This document shows, one piece after another, positions 1-5,583 of a stretch of DNA of 5,583 nt (positions are counted from its first letter, which is position 1; the number at the start of each line of letters is the position of its first letter). Where the stretch lies: assembly GCA_001483205.1 (NCBI GenBank), contig JPPB01000032.1:1-5583 (forward strand), written 5' to 3'. This DNA comes from an alpha proteobacterium 3107. Its GTDB lineage: Bacteria; Pseudomonadota; Alphaproteobacteria; Rhodobacterales; Rhodobacteraceae. The position numbers were made by a program, and so were the translations under genes. The notes beneath the pieces are model-generated. The model had not been told where the DNA came from, ran no database searches, and was given only the letters and a program-made list of their open reading frames with translations.

Positions 1-5
1 GTATT

Positions 6-1307
6 GTGCTCTGTGTCCGGGATGAGGCCCGGTCTTCGGTCGGGGGGGCGGCAGACCGCGCCGCTCAGCCGCAGGTGCCCGCCACCGCTGAACCTGTGGC
101 GGACAACGCGACGCCCCATCAGTTCACGCCCGACAGCATGGCCGGGAAGCTCGACCATATTCGGGCGGTGATCGCCCGGAACAAGGCGGTGCCATCCACA
201 CCGGCAGAGGGCAACGGTGGGCGTTCTGCCAGACCGCTTGTGCTGAAGGCGGACGCCCCGGCGGGGGATGATAGGGCGCGGGATGTGCAGGGGGGGGATG
301 CGGCCAGCGGGCCTTTGTTGCCGGATCACGCGGTGCCGGAATCGAAAGACGACGCCCCGCAAGCCGCCGAAGCCCCCCGCGAACCGGGGGATGATCAGGC
401 GCTGGCGGCGGCGCTCGACACCATTCTGAAAGAGGAAAAGAAGACCCGGAAGGAAGACAACGCCCGCAAGCAGGATGAGGCCCGGAAAGAGGCCCCCCCC
501 CGCACACAGGACACCCCCCCGAACAAACCCCGCAACGGGCGCAAGATTCTGGCCGATGACGATTCCGGCGAGGGTGCGAGTGTCGCCCGGCTGCTGGAGG
601 AAACCAATTCCCTGCTCGACAACCCCGAAACCAGCCGTCGGCGCTCGGCCATCTCGCATCTGCGCGCGGCGGTTGCCGCGACCGTCGCTGACCGCAAGGC
701 TGCCTCGGAAATGACTGACCGCCAGGTTTGGGACAAAGACGCCTATCGTGCTGATCTGGCAAGGGTTGTTCACCCGCCCCCCCCGGCGCGCAAAAAATCC
801 GGGGCGCAGCAATCCGGCGATCCGGGCCCGCAAAACGCGCCGATGGTGCTGACTTCGCTTCAGCGTATCGACCGGTTTGGGGCGGGGGCGGGGGACGGCA
901 AGGCAGGCGAGCAACCGACGGACCCGGTGCCGGGTGCCACCGGTGTCGCGCGAAACGGCGCAGATACGGCGGGCGCGTCCGGTGACAATACGGATGAGAC
1001 CATCTTTGCCGCCGATACATCGTTCAGAAACTTCGCCGAGGGTGCGGGGGCCGAGAGCCTGCCCGACCTTCTGGAGGCCGCCGCCGCCTATACCCGCTTT
1101 GTCGAGGGCAGCCCCGATTTCAAACGCCCCCATATCATGGCGCTTGTTGCCGGTTATACGGGCGAAAATGCGTTCAGTCGGGAGGAAAGCCTGCGCGCCT
1201 TTGGTCTGTTGCTGCGCGAGGGCAAGATCGCAAAGGTCCGGCACGGGTATTTCAATATCGCCGCAACCACGCGCTTTCGCCCCTATGTGCTGGCCGCCGG
1301 GGAGTGA
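6..1307 (+). CDS. Hypothetical low-complexity protein with a conserved-looking C-terminal domain; probably 5'-truncated
   Basis: I do not recognise a named family. From the GTG at 6 the product is 433 aa, but the frame is open to the window edge, so the true start may lie upstream. Residues 1-140 are mostly Ala/Pro/Gly/Asp-rich, with one likely helical island near 44-59 (DSMAGKLDHIRAVIARN). Residues about 142-167 are a highly charged Lys/Glu/Arg stretch. Residues about 190-255 look helical and conserved (ARLLEETNSLLDNPE, then HLRAAVAATVADRK). A Pro-rich linker follows, then an ordered C-terminal segment at about 330-433. That segment ends in a helix-plus-strand pattern (REESLRAFGLLLREGKIAK, then VRHGYFNI) which resembles a winged helix by eye only. 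No signal peptide or membrane segment is visible. Similar hypothetical proteins occur in Rhodobacteraceae as far as I recall. The gene converges on the purA operon. Runs of 7-9 G or C within it are unusual. The reading frame is well supported; the function is unknown. Confidence 0.75.
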   Translation: MLCVRDEARSSVGGAADRAAQPQVPATAEPVADNATPHQFTPDSMAGKLDHIRAVIARNKAVPSTPAEGNGGRSARPLVLKADAPAGDDRARDVQGGDAASGPLLPDHAVPESKDDAPQAAEAPREPGDDQALAAALDTILKEEKKTRKEDNARKQDEARKEAPPRTQDTPPNKPRNGRKILADDDSGEGASVARLLEETNSLLDNPETSRRRSAISHLRAAVAATVADRKAASEMTDRQVWDKDAYRADLARVVHPPPPARKKSGAQQSGDPGPQNAPMVLTSLQRIDRFGAGAGDGKAGEQPTDPVPGATGVARNGADTAGASGDNTDETIFAADTSFRNFAEGAGAESLPDLLEAAAAYTRFVEGSPDFKRPHIMALVAGYTGENAFSREESLRAFGLLLREGKIAKVRHGYFNIAATTRFRPYVLAAGE

Positions 1308-1361
1308 GGCCCGTCCCGGAAAAGACCTGTGTATAAGGGCGTGTCAGTGGCCAAGCCGTCC

Positions 1362-1409
1362 GCCCGGCGCTTGCGCCGGGCAGCGCCTGCCTGCCCCCCG
1401 GCAGGCGCT
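1362..1409 (+). other. Two back-to-back GC hairpins in repeat copy A
   Basis: The first hairpin has stem GCCCGGCG (1362-1369) and CGCCGGGC (1374-1381), closing a CTTG tetraloop on a G-C pair; as RNA this is the stable G(CUUG)C loop. The second begins at the next base. Its stem is AGCGCCTGCC (1382-1391) with GGCAGGCGCT (1400-1409), a perfect 10 bp around an 8-base loop. The tandem lies 54 bases after the stop codon of the upstream gene, so it could stabilise or end that mRNA. No T-run follows (CTCTAAACG), so a classical intrinsic terminator in this direction is doubtful. Confidence 0.7.
1375..1409 (+). repeat. Inverted repeat, left arm
   Basis: Read on the plus strand, this 35-base arm matches the reverse complement of 1481-1510. 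The two share GCCGGGCAG, then CGCCTGCCTG, then GGCAGGCGCT. They differ by one extra C in the right arm and six extra Cs in the left arm. The arms bracket a 71-base core at 1410-1480, as short terminal inverted repeats would. Confidence 0.75.
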
Positions 1410-1477
1410 CTAAACGTTTCCGTCCGTTGAAGCGTATGGGCTTTATATCAAGACCATCACCAGTGTGAATTGTCGCG

Positions 1478-1500
1478 AAAAGCGCCTGCCCAGGCAGGCG
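1478..1500 (-). terminator. Likely intrinsic terminator of the purA-DUF2842 operon
   Basis: Read on the minus strand, a hairpin with 7-bp stem CGCCTGC/GCAGGCG and loop CTGG is followed by CTTTTCGCG, that is, a run of four Ts right after the stem. It lies 31 bases past the DUF2842 stop codon. The T-run is short, so termination may be partial. The hairpin belongs to the right arm of the inverted repeat, so the element may have been co-opted as a terminator. Confidence 0.5.
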
Positions 1501-1510
1501 GCTGCCCGGC
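1481..1510 (-). repeat. Inverted repeat, right arm
   Basis: This is the inverted partner of 1375-1409, with 29 of its 30 bases shared once the indels are allowed for. It contains its own short hairpin, CGCCTGC (1483-1489) with GCAGGCG (1494-1500) around CCAG. A transcript through the whole junction could form either the local hairpins or one long stem pairing the two arms. Confidence 0.75.
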
Positions 1511-1531
1511 TTGATTATCATGCAGCGGCCT

Positions 1532-1783
1532 TCACTCTTTCCCGGCCTCTTCCCCGCCCCGGCTGTCCTGCCCGTCTGCCTCAGCCCGGCCCACCCCGCG
1601 AAAGACAAACCTGAACGGCAGCGCCCACAGGATGCCCAGAACCGCATAAACCGCCAGTTCCAACGGCACCGGCAACCGGGGGAACAGGGTCATCACCGTG
1701 ACCGTCGCCACCACATACAGCGGCATACCGATCAGCAGGATGATCAGCGACCAGCGACGGCGGGCTTTGTAACCAAGCCGCAT
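1532..1783 (-). CDS. DUF2842 family small membrane protein
   Basis: This 83-aa protein has the DUF2842 pattern: an N-terminal basic stretch (GYKARRRW, residues 4-11), a first hydrophobic segment at about 12-34, a Pro-containing turn, and a second hydrophobic segment at about 41-61 that includes GILWALPFRFVF and is followed by RGVG. The C-terminal tail (about 66-83) is polar and acidic. Two transmembrane helices in the inner membrane are expected; with positive charges before the first helix, both ends probably face the cytoplasm. The ATG overlaps the purA stop codon by one base (TGATG). No good Shine-Dalgarno sequence precedes it, so translation probably depends on ribosomes finishing purA. 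The family is known to me as uncharacterised and alphaproteobacterial; no role in purine synthesis should be assumed from the coupling. Confidence 0.85.
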   Translation of the reverse strand: MRLGYKARRRWSLIILLIGMPLYVVATVTVMTLFPRLPVPLELAVYAVLGILWALPFRFVFRGVGRAEADGQDSRGGEEAGKE

Positions 1784-3075
1784 CAGTCTGCGAAGGGATC
1801 AGTGACGAGGATGGTGTCCTCGCGCTCGGGGCTGGTGGACAACAGCGCCACCGGACAGCCGATCAGCTCTTCAACCCGGCGCACGTATTTGATCGCATTG
1901 GCAGGCAGGTCGGCCCACCTGCGCGCCCCCCGGGTGGTTTCTGTCCAGCCCGGAACGGTTTCATAGACCGGTGTGCAACGGGCCTGCCGGTCCGCCGCAG
2001 TCGGCAGATGATCCAGCCGCGCGCCATCCAGATCATACCCGACGCAGATCGCCAGCTCATCAAACCCGTCCAGAACATCGAGCTTGGTCAGCGCAATGCC
2101 GTTGACGCCCGAGGTCACGCAGGCCTGACGCACCAGCACCGCGTCGAACCACCCACAGCGGCGGCGGCGCCCGGTCACGGTTCCGAACTCATGCCCCCGC
2201 TCGCCCAGACGCCGGCCGTTGTCGCCCTCCAGTTCGGTCGGAAACGGCCCTTCGCCGACGCGGGTCGTATAGGCCTTGACGATTCCCAGCACAAAGTCGA
2301 TTGCCCCCGGCCCGATCCCGGCCCCGGTGGCCGCCTGCCCGGCAATCACATTCGACGAGGTGACAAAGGGATAGGTGCCGAAATCAATGTCGAGCAACGC
2401 GCCCTGCGCCCCCTCGAACAAAATCCTTTTCCCCGCCCGGCGCTGTTCGTTCATCACCTTCCAGACCGGCCCGGCATATTTCAGTATCTCCGGCGCGACC
2501 CGGTGCAGGTCGTCCAGAAGCGCCGCGCGGTCGATGGGGGGCAACCCCAGCCCGGCGCGCAGGGCGTCATGGTGAATGAGCGCCCGGTCCACGCGCCGCC
2601 GGAGTGTGCTGTCATCGGCCAGGTCCGCCACCCGGATCGCCCGGCGGCCCACCTTGTCTTCATAGCACGGCCCGATGCCGCGCCCTGTCGTGCCGATTCT
2701 GGTCAGGGTGTTCTGCGCCTCGCGCGCCCGGTCCAATTCACCGTGAAAGGGCAGGATCAGCGGCGTGTTCTCGGCGATCATCAGCGTGTCGGGTGTCACC
2801 TCGACCCCCTGTGCGCGAATCGCCCCGATCTCCTGGGTCAGATGCCACGGGTCCAGCACCATGCCATTGCCGATGACCGACAGCTTGCCGCCCCGCACCA
2901 CACCGGACGGCAGCGCGTTCAGCTTGTAGACCGCGCCGTCAATAACCAGCGTGTGCCCGGCATTATGCCCGCCCTGAAAGCGGACGATCACATCGGACCG
3001 CTCGCTGAGCCAGTCAACGATCTTGCCTTTTCCCTCGTCGCCCCACTGAGCGCCGACGACAACGACATTGGCCAT
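1783..3075 (-). CDS. purA: Adenylosuccinate synthetase
   Basis: This cytoplasmic enzyme joins IMP and aspartate, using GTP, to give adenylosuccinate, the first committed step from IMP to AMP. It is 430 aa, against 432 in E. coli, so it looks complete. The N-terminal GTP loop GDEGKGK lies at 12-18, with catalytic Asp13, and His41 is in GGHNAGH; both fall at the E. coli numbers. GTTGRGIGP at 128-136 is the IMP-binding segment. Residues 301-307 (TGRRRRC) carry the Thr301/Arg303/Arg305 positions of the flexible substrate loop. TKLD at 330-333 places Asp333 for guanine recognition. The C-terminus has the usual STSPERED segment. The start is fixed by the conserved N-terminus and a GGGGA five bases before the ATG. 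The gene diverges from secG and is probably co-transcribed with the downstream DUF2842 gene, which overlaps its stop. No key residue is missing. Confidence 0.98.
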   Translation of the reverse strand: MANVVVVGAQWGDEGKGKIVDWLSERSDVIVRFQGGHNAGHTLVIDGAVYKLNALPSGVVRGGKLSVIGNGMVLDPWHLTQEIGAIRAQGVEVTPDTLMIAENTPLILPFHGELDRAREAQNTLTRIGTTGRGIGPCYEDKVGRRAIRVADLADDSTLRRRVDRALIHHDALRAGLGLPPIDRAALLDDLHRVAPEILKYAGPVWKVMNEQRRAGKRILFEGAQGALLDIDFGTYPFVTSSNVIAGQAATGAGIGPGAIDFVLGIVKAYTTRVGEGPFPTELEGDNGRRLGERGHEFGTVTGRRRRCGWFDAVLVRQACVTSGVNGIALTKLDVLDGFDELAICVGYDLDGARLDHLPTAADRQARCTPVYETVPGWTETTRGARRWADLPANAIKYVRRVEELIGCPVALLSTSPEREDTILVTDPFAD

Positions 3076-3080
3076 GATTT

Positions 3081-3085
3081 TCCCC
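3081..3085 (-). promoter_or_regulatory. Ribosome binding site of purA
   Basis: On the minus strand GGGGA lies five bases before the purA ATG. It is short but well placed, and supports the start chosen from the conserved N-terminus. Confidence 0.55.
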
Positions 3086-3106
3086 GGTGCTGGTCAGACC
3101 CCGCCC

Positions 3107-3135
3107 CCTATAGCGGTTGCGCGCCCGGCCCGGAA
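3107..3135 (-). promoter_or_regulatory. Candidate purA promoter
   Basis: On the minus strand TATAGG (3112-3107) resembles a -10 box at four of six positions, and lies 17 bases from a poor -35 match, TTCCGG (3135-3130). Transcription would start near 3100 and leave a leader of about 25 bases. An alternative -10, TATACA, is at 3164-3159 without a good -35. This is a weak, pattern-only call. Confidence 0.3.
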
Positions 3136-3240
3136 CCGAAAATGCGGCCGGAGACCTCTGTATATTGACGCACCGCCCCCCAAACCATCCGCCCCGCCAC
3201 CGCCCGCACAAACCCACGGTTCAATTTCCGCTGACCGGGG

Positions 3241-3269
3241 TTGCGGGGCGCGAGCGGAGCGCGTAGATA
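3241..3269 (+). promoter_or_regulatory. Candidate secG promoter
   Basis: TTGCGG (3241-3246) and TAGATA (3264-3269) are separated by the ideal 17 bases, each matching the vegetative consensus at three of six positions. A start near 3276 would give a leader of about 25 bases. This is weak evidence; TTGACG at 3165-3170 is an alternative -35 but has no -10 at the right distance. Confidence 0.3.
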
Positions 3270-3300
3270 GCTGCATCGAACAGCCTTGGCCGGACACCCC

Positions 3301-3660
3301 ATGGAAAACGTCATCCTTGTCATCCACCTGATCCTTGCCCTTTTTCTGATCGGCATCGTTCTGTTGCAGCGGTCCGAGGGCGGGGGCCTGGGCATCGGCG
3401 GCGGTGGCGGGGCAATGGCCGGACGCGCCCCCCTGACCGCCCTGGGCAAACTGACCTGGCTGGTGGCAATCGCCTTTATCATAACATCCACCGCCCTGAC
3501 GCTGCTGGCGGCCCGCAATTCCGCCGGGTCTTCGGTGGTGGACCGGCTGGGAATCGACGCGCCCGCCGCCGCAGAAGCGCCTGACCTGACGGAAGGGGGG
3601 AGCCTGCTGCCGCCCTCGACGGAAGAAGAGCCTCTGGCCCCCGCCCGCGCTGACGAGTGA
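3301..3660 (+). CDS. secG: Protein translocase subunit SecG
   Basis: SecG is a small inner-membrane subunit of the SecYEG channel that assists SecA-driven export of unfolded proteins. The 119-aa product starts MENVILVIHLILALFLIG. Transmembrane helix 1 covers about 3-22, followed by the family signature LLQRSEGGGLG (21-31) and the Gly-rich loop GGGGGAMAG (33-41). Helix 2 covers about 51-70. The remaining 49 residues form an Ala/Pro/Glu-rich acidic tail, longer than the membrane core requires; such tails are common in alphaproteobacterial SecG as far as I know. I chose the ATG at 3301 over the in-frame TTG at 3286 because the family typically begins MENV or similar. The ribosome site is weak (GGA at 3292-3294). 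The gene is followed by pyrG on the same strand after 171 bases. Confidence 0.95.
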   Translation: MENVILVIHLILALFLIGIVLLQRSEGGGLGIGGGGGAMAGRAPLTALGKLTWLVAIAFIITSTALTLLAARNSAGSSVVDRLGIDAPAAAEAPDLTEGGSLLPPSTEEEPLAPARADE

Positions 3661-3831
3661 CATGAGCCACAACAGCTTGCCTTTGTCCCGCCCGGCCTTG
3701 CAGCATCCCGTGCCCCTGTTGCGCGCCCCCGCCGAATCCGTTACGACTCAAATCCCGTGATGCCGTCGCCCTGAACGGGCCTCGGGTGTCGGACGCTGGC
3801 CAACAACAGTCAATCACGGGGGACCGACCCG
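3661..3831 (+). other. secG-pyrG spacer
   Basis: These 171 non-coding bases contain no T-rich hairpin that would be a convincing secG terminator, only a small GCCC/GGGC stem near 3769-3780. Read-through from secG into pyrG is therefore possible. I see no clear promoter, tRNA or leader peptide. Confidence 0.5.
3818..3823 (+). promoter_or_regulatory. Ribosome binding site of pyrG
   Basis: GGGGGA lies eight bases before the pyrG ATG at 3832. It is the clearest Shine-Dalgarno sequence in the window and agrees with the conserved start of the protein. Confidence 0.65.
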
Positions 3832-5475
3832 ATGGTGCGGTATGTTTTCATCACGGGGGGGGTGGTTTCGTCCCTGGGCAAGGGGCTGGCCTCGGCGGCC
3901 CTCGGCGCGCTTTTGCAGGCCCGCGGCCATTCCGTCCGGCTGCGCAAACTCGACCCCTACCTCAATGTTGATCCCGGCACCATGTCCCCCTTTGAGCATG
4001 GCGAAGTGTTCGTCACCGATGACGGCGCGGAAACCGATCTCGACCTCGGCCATTATGAGCGTTTCACCGGCGTGTCGGCCCGCGCGACCGATTCCGTCAG
4101 TTCGGGCCGCATCTATTCCAGAGTGCTGGAGAGGGAACGCCGGGGCGATTATCTGGGCAAGACCATTCAGGTCATCCCCCATGTGACCAATGAAATCAAG
4201 GCGTTCATCAATAACGGTGACGACGGGGCCGATTTTATGCTGTGCGAGATCGGCGGCACGGTGGGCGACATCGAAGGGCTGCCGTTTTTCGAGGCCATCC
4301 GCCAGTTCAGTCAGGACAAACCGCGCGGGCAGTGCATTTTCATGCACCTCACGCTTTTGCCCTATATGGAGGCGGCGGGCGAGCTGAAGACCAAACCAAC
4401 ACAGCATTCGGTGAAAGAGCTGCGCTCTATCGGCATTGCGCCGGATGTTCTGGTTTGCCGGTCGGCGGGGCCGATCCCGGCGAAGGAGCGCGAAAAACTG
4501 GCGCTTTTCTGCAATGTGCGCCCGGACAGTGTGATTGCGGCCTATGATCTGAAGTCGATCTATGAGGCCCCGCTTGCCTATCATCACGAAGGCCTGGACC
4601 GGGCGGTTCTCGATGCTTTCGGTATGGACCCCGCGCTGCCGCCGGACCTTGGCCGCTGGCATGACGTGGCGGACCGGATTTCCAACCCCGAGGGCGAGGT
4701 GAAAATCGCCATCATCGGCAAATACACCCAGCTTGAAGACGCCTATAAGTCGATTGCCGAGGCGCTGGTTCATGGCGGCATGGCGAACCGCACAAGGGTG
4801 AATGTGGAATGGGTGGATGCGGAGCTTTTCGAGCGCGAAGACCCGGCGGGCCATCTGGAGGGCTTTCACGCCATTCTGGTGCCGGGCGGGTTCGGGGAAC
4901 GCGGCACCGAGGGCATGATCCGGGCCGCCCGGTTCGCCCGAGAGCGCAAGGTGCCTTATCTGGGCATTTGTCTGGGGATGCAGATGGCGGTGATCGAGGC
5001 GGCCCGGAATGTGGCCGATCTTGGCGATGCGGGGTCCGAGGAGTTCGACCACGAAGCCGGAAAGCAGCGGTTCACCACCGTTGTCTATCACCTGAAGGAA
5101 TGGGTCAGCGGCAATCAGACGGTGACGCGCAGGGCCGATGACGACAAGGGCGGCACCATGCGTCTGGGCGCTTACAGTGCTGTGCTGCGCGAAGGCTCGC
5201 AGGTGGCCGGTATCTATGGCGCGACGGCGATTGAAGAGCGCCACCGCCACCGCTATGAGGTTGATATAAAGTATCGGGAGCAGCTTGAGCGGTGCGGGCT
5301 GAAATTCTCCGGCATGTCCCCGGACGGGCGCTTGCCCGAGATTGTCGAATGGCAGGATCATCCGTGGTTCATCGGGGTGCAGTTCCACCCCGAGCTGAAG
5401 TCGAAACCGTTCGCCCCGCACCCGTTATTTGCCGATTTCGTGCGCGCGGCGGTGGCGGCGTCCCGGCTGGTTTAG
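3832..5475 (+). CDS. pyrG: CTP synthase (glutamine-hydrolysing)
   Basis: This cytoplasmic enzyme makes CTP from UTP with ATP, taking ammonia from glutamine; it is the last step of de novo pyrimidine nucleotide synthesis. It is 547 aa, against 545 in E. coli, and complete. The N-terminal synthetase domain (about 1-270) opens with [15 protein letters not shown] (4-18), the ATP loop. It continues with [16 protein letters not shown] and the Mg-binding CEIGGTVGD, with Glu139. [13 protein letters not shown] contributes to UTP binding. The class I glutamine amidotransferase domain (about 290-547) has the oxyanion segment PGGFG at 351-355, nucleophile Cys380 in GICLGMQ, and the His519/Glu521 pair in FHPE. 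All catalytic residues are present. The start is set by the conserved N-terminus and GGGGGA eight bases upstream. An eight-G run at 3855-3862 encodes part of the conserved Gly-Gly-Val. It may be co-transcribed with secG. Confidence 0.99.
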   Translation: MVRYVFITGGVVSSLGKGLASAALGALLQARGHSVRLRKLDPYLNVDPGTMSPFEHGEVFVTDDGAETDLDLGHYERFTGVSARATDSVSSGRIYSRVLERERRGDYLGKTIQVIPHVTNEIKAFINNGDDGADFMLCEIGGTVGDIEGLPFFEAIRQFSQDKPRGQCIFMHLTLLPYMEAAGELKTKPTQHSVKELRSIGIAPDVLVCRSAGPIPAKEREKLALFCNVRPDSVIAAYDLKSIYEAPLAYHHEGLDRAVLDAFGMDPALPPDLGRWHDVADRISNPEGEVKIAIIGKYTQLEDAYKSIAEALVHGGMANRTRVNVEWVDAELFEREDPAGHLEGFHAILVPGGFGERGTEGMIRAARFARERKVPYLGICLGMQMAVIEAARNVADLGDAGSEEFDHEAGKQRFTTVVYHLKEWVSGNQTVTRRADDDKGGTMRLGAYSAVLREGSQVAGIYGATAIEERHRHRYEVDIKYREQLERCGLKFSGMSPDGRLPEIVEWQDHPWFIGVQFHPELKSKPFAPHPLFADFVRAAVAASRLV

Positions 5476-5520
5476 GCGATAGGGGCGGCGGCGGGGGGCA
5501 GCTTACCCGCGGATAAGGCC

Positions 5521-5583
5521 AAGACCTTTGCATATTGGCACGTCAGTGGCCAACCTGTCCCGCCCGGTCGTAAGACCGGGCAG
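5521..5583 (+). repeat. Intergenic palindromic repeat element, copy B (cut by the window end)
   Basis: It begins 45 bases after the pyrG stop codon, in the same orientation relative to its upstream gene as copy A. It matches 1322-1361 at 32 of 40 positions, then has one extra C, then the equivalent hairpin, and ends at CAG, which corresponds to 1381-1383. If homologous throughout, the sequence beyond the window should continue with a second hairpin like 1382-1409. Confidence 0.65.
5562..5581 (+). other. GC hairpin with GNRA tetraloop in repeat copy B
   Basis: The stem GCCCGGTC (5562-5569) pairs perfectly with GACCGGGC (5574-5581) and closes a GTAA loop on a C-G pair, a C(GNRA)G tetraloop in RNA. 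Compared with 1362-1381, the last two base pairs differ on both sides of the stem, so pairing is kept. It is 86 bases past the pyrG stop and could protect or help end that transcript, though the window stops before any T-run could be seen. Confidence 0.7.

Larger units (their letters stand above)
1322..1510 (+). repeat. Intergenic palindromic repeat element, copy A
   Basis: This fills most of the 224-base non-coding gap between two convergent genes and starts 14 bases after the upstream stop codon. Its first 40 bases match 5521-5560 at 32 positions without gaps, including the shared block GTCAGTGGCCAA. In both places the block is followed by an 8-bp GC-rich hairpin and then by CAG. Similarity starts abruptly at AAGACCT in both copies, which gives a defined left edge. 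The right edge is inferred from an inverted copy of part of the element at 1481-1510. Between 1410 and 1480 lies a less GC-rich core with the palindrome AAACGTTT (1412-1419). The element could be a REP/MITE-like sequence, a 3'-UTR structured RNA, or both. No long open frame in it looks like a real gene. Confidence 0.65.
3076..3300. promoter_or_regulatory. Divergent promoter region between purA and secG
   Basis: This is 225 bases with no credible gene between two divergent start codons, so promoters for both must lie here or overlap the gene ends. The region is C-rich on the plus strand, with two more AT-rich islands at about 3107-3115 (CTATAG) and 3157-3169 (TGTATATTGAC). I see no riboswitch, purine-repressor-like palindrome or RNA gene. 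Confidence 0.6.

Noticed and set aside
124..1020. A 298-codon open frame on the minus strand opposite the first gene
   Set aside because: The translation is Pro/Arg/Cys-rich without any domain pattern, while the plus-strand frame has conserved-looking helical segments and a plausible stop before the repeat.
1322..1510. CRISPR array or integron attC site
   Set aside because: There are no regularly spaced direct repeats and spacers, and no integrase-type core sites or gene cassette; the symmetry is palindromic and inverted instead.
1252..1647. A 131-codon minus-strand open frame across the repeat region
   Set aside because: It covers the palindromes and overlaps the ends of two better-supported genes. 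The peptide is what translated repeats produce; such frames are often annotated as spurious hypothetical proteins.
2008..3168. A 386-codon open frame on the plus strand opposite purA
   Set aside because: It is antisense to purA and runs into the promoter region; its composition (Pro/Arg/Gln/His-rich) is typical of an antisense shadow.
3286..3300. Upstream TTG start for secG
   Set aside because: It would add five residues (AGHP after the start) not typical of the family, and no better ribosome site supports it; the ATG at 3301 gives the usual MENV-like beginning.
3094..3672. A 192-codon minus-strand open frame opposite secG
   Set aside because: It is antisense to secG, Gly/Gln-rich, and lacks a family pattern.
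3684..3695. A 12-base match (TGTCCCGCCCGG) to repeat copy B in the secG-pyrG spacer
   Set aside because: Neither the leader block GTCAGTGGCCAA nor the pairing half of the hairpin is present; a short GC-rich match can arise by chance.
3745..3770. A tRNA T-arm-like string (ACTCAAATCCCG) in the secG-pyrG spacer, where some bacteria carry a tRNA-Leu after secG
   Set aside because: The flanking bases do not form a 5-bp T stem, and there is no acceptor stem, D arm or anticodon arm at the right distance upstream.
3814..5421. A 535-codon open frame on the minus strand opposite pyrG
   Set aside because: It is fully antisense to an unmistakable pyrG, shows no recognisable domain, and long antisense open frames are expected in GC-rich genes with strong third-position bias.

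Overview
The window is GC-rich (roughly two thirds G+C). Gene content and protein sequence suggest an alphaproteobacterium of the Rhodobacterales (Rhodobacteraceae/Roseobacter type). PyrG, PurA, SecG and the small DUF2842 protein all read like members of that group, and the first gene resembles a poorly conserved hypothetical protein I associate with it. The placement comes from recognising the proteins, not from a search.

Layout: (1) 6-1307 (+): the 3' part, or possibly all, of a low-complexity hypothetical protein with a conserved-looking C-terminal segment. (2) 1308-1531: a non-coding convergent junction packed with GC-rich palindromes. It holds a repeat element (about 1322-1510) that includes two abutting hairpins and an inverted copy of part of itself. 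(3) 1532-3075 (-): purA followed by a DUF2842 membrane protein gene, overlapping as TGATG, so probably one translationally coupled operon. (4) 3076-3300: the divergent promoter region between purA and secG. (5) 3301-3660 (+): secG. (6) 3661-3831: a spacer with a good Shine-Dalgarno site. (7) 3832-5475 (+): pyrG. (8) 5476-5583: a tail holding the first 63 bases of a second copy of the repeat, cut by the window edge.

The coding part is ordinary housekeeping. PurA makes adenylosuccinate from IMP, PyrG makes CTP from UTP, and SecG is a small subunit of the SecYEG protein export channel. The signal most worth a second look is the intergenic repeat. Two copies lie in the same orientation just downstream of plus-strand genes. 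Their hairpin stems differ by paired (compensatory) changes, and their loops are two different classes of very stable RNA tetraloop, G(CUUG)C and C(GUAA)G. That pattern suggests selection on a folded RNA rather than only a DNA palindrome.
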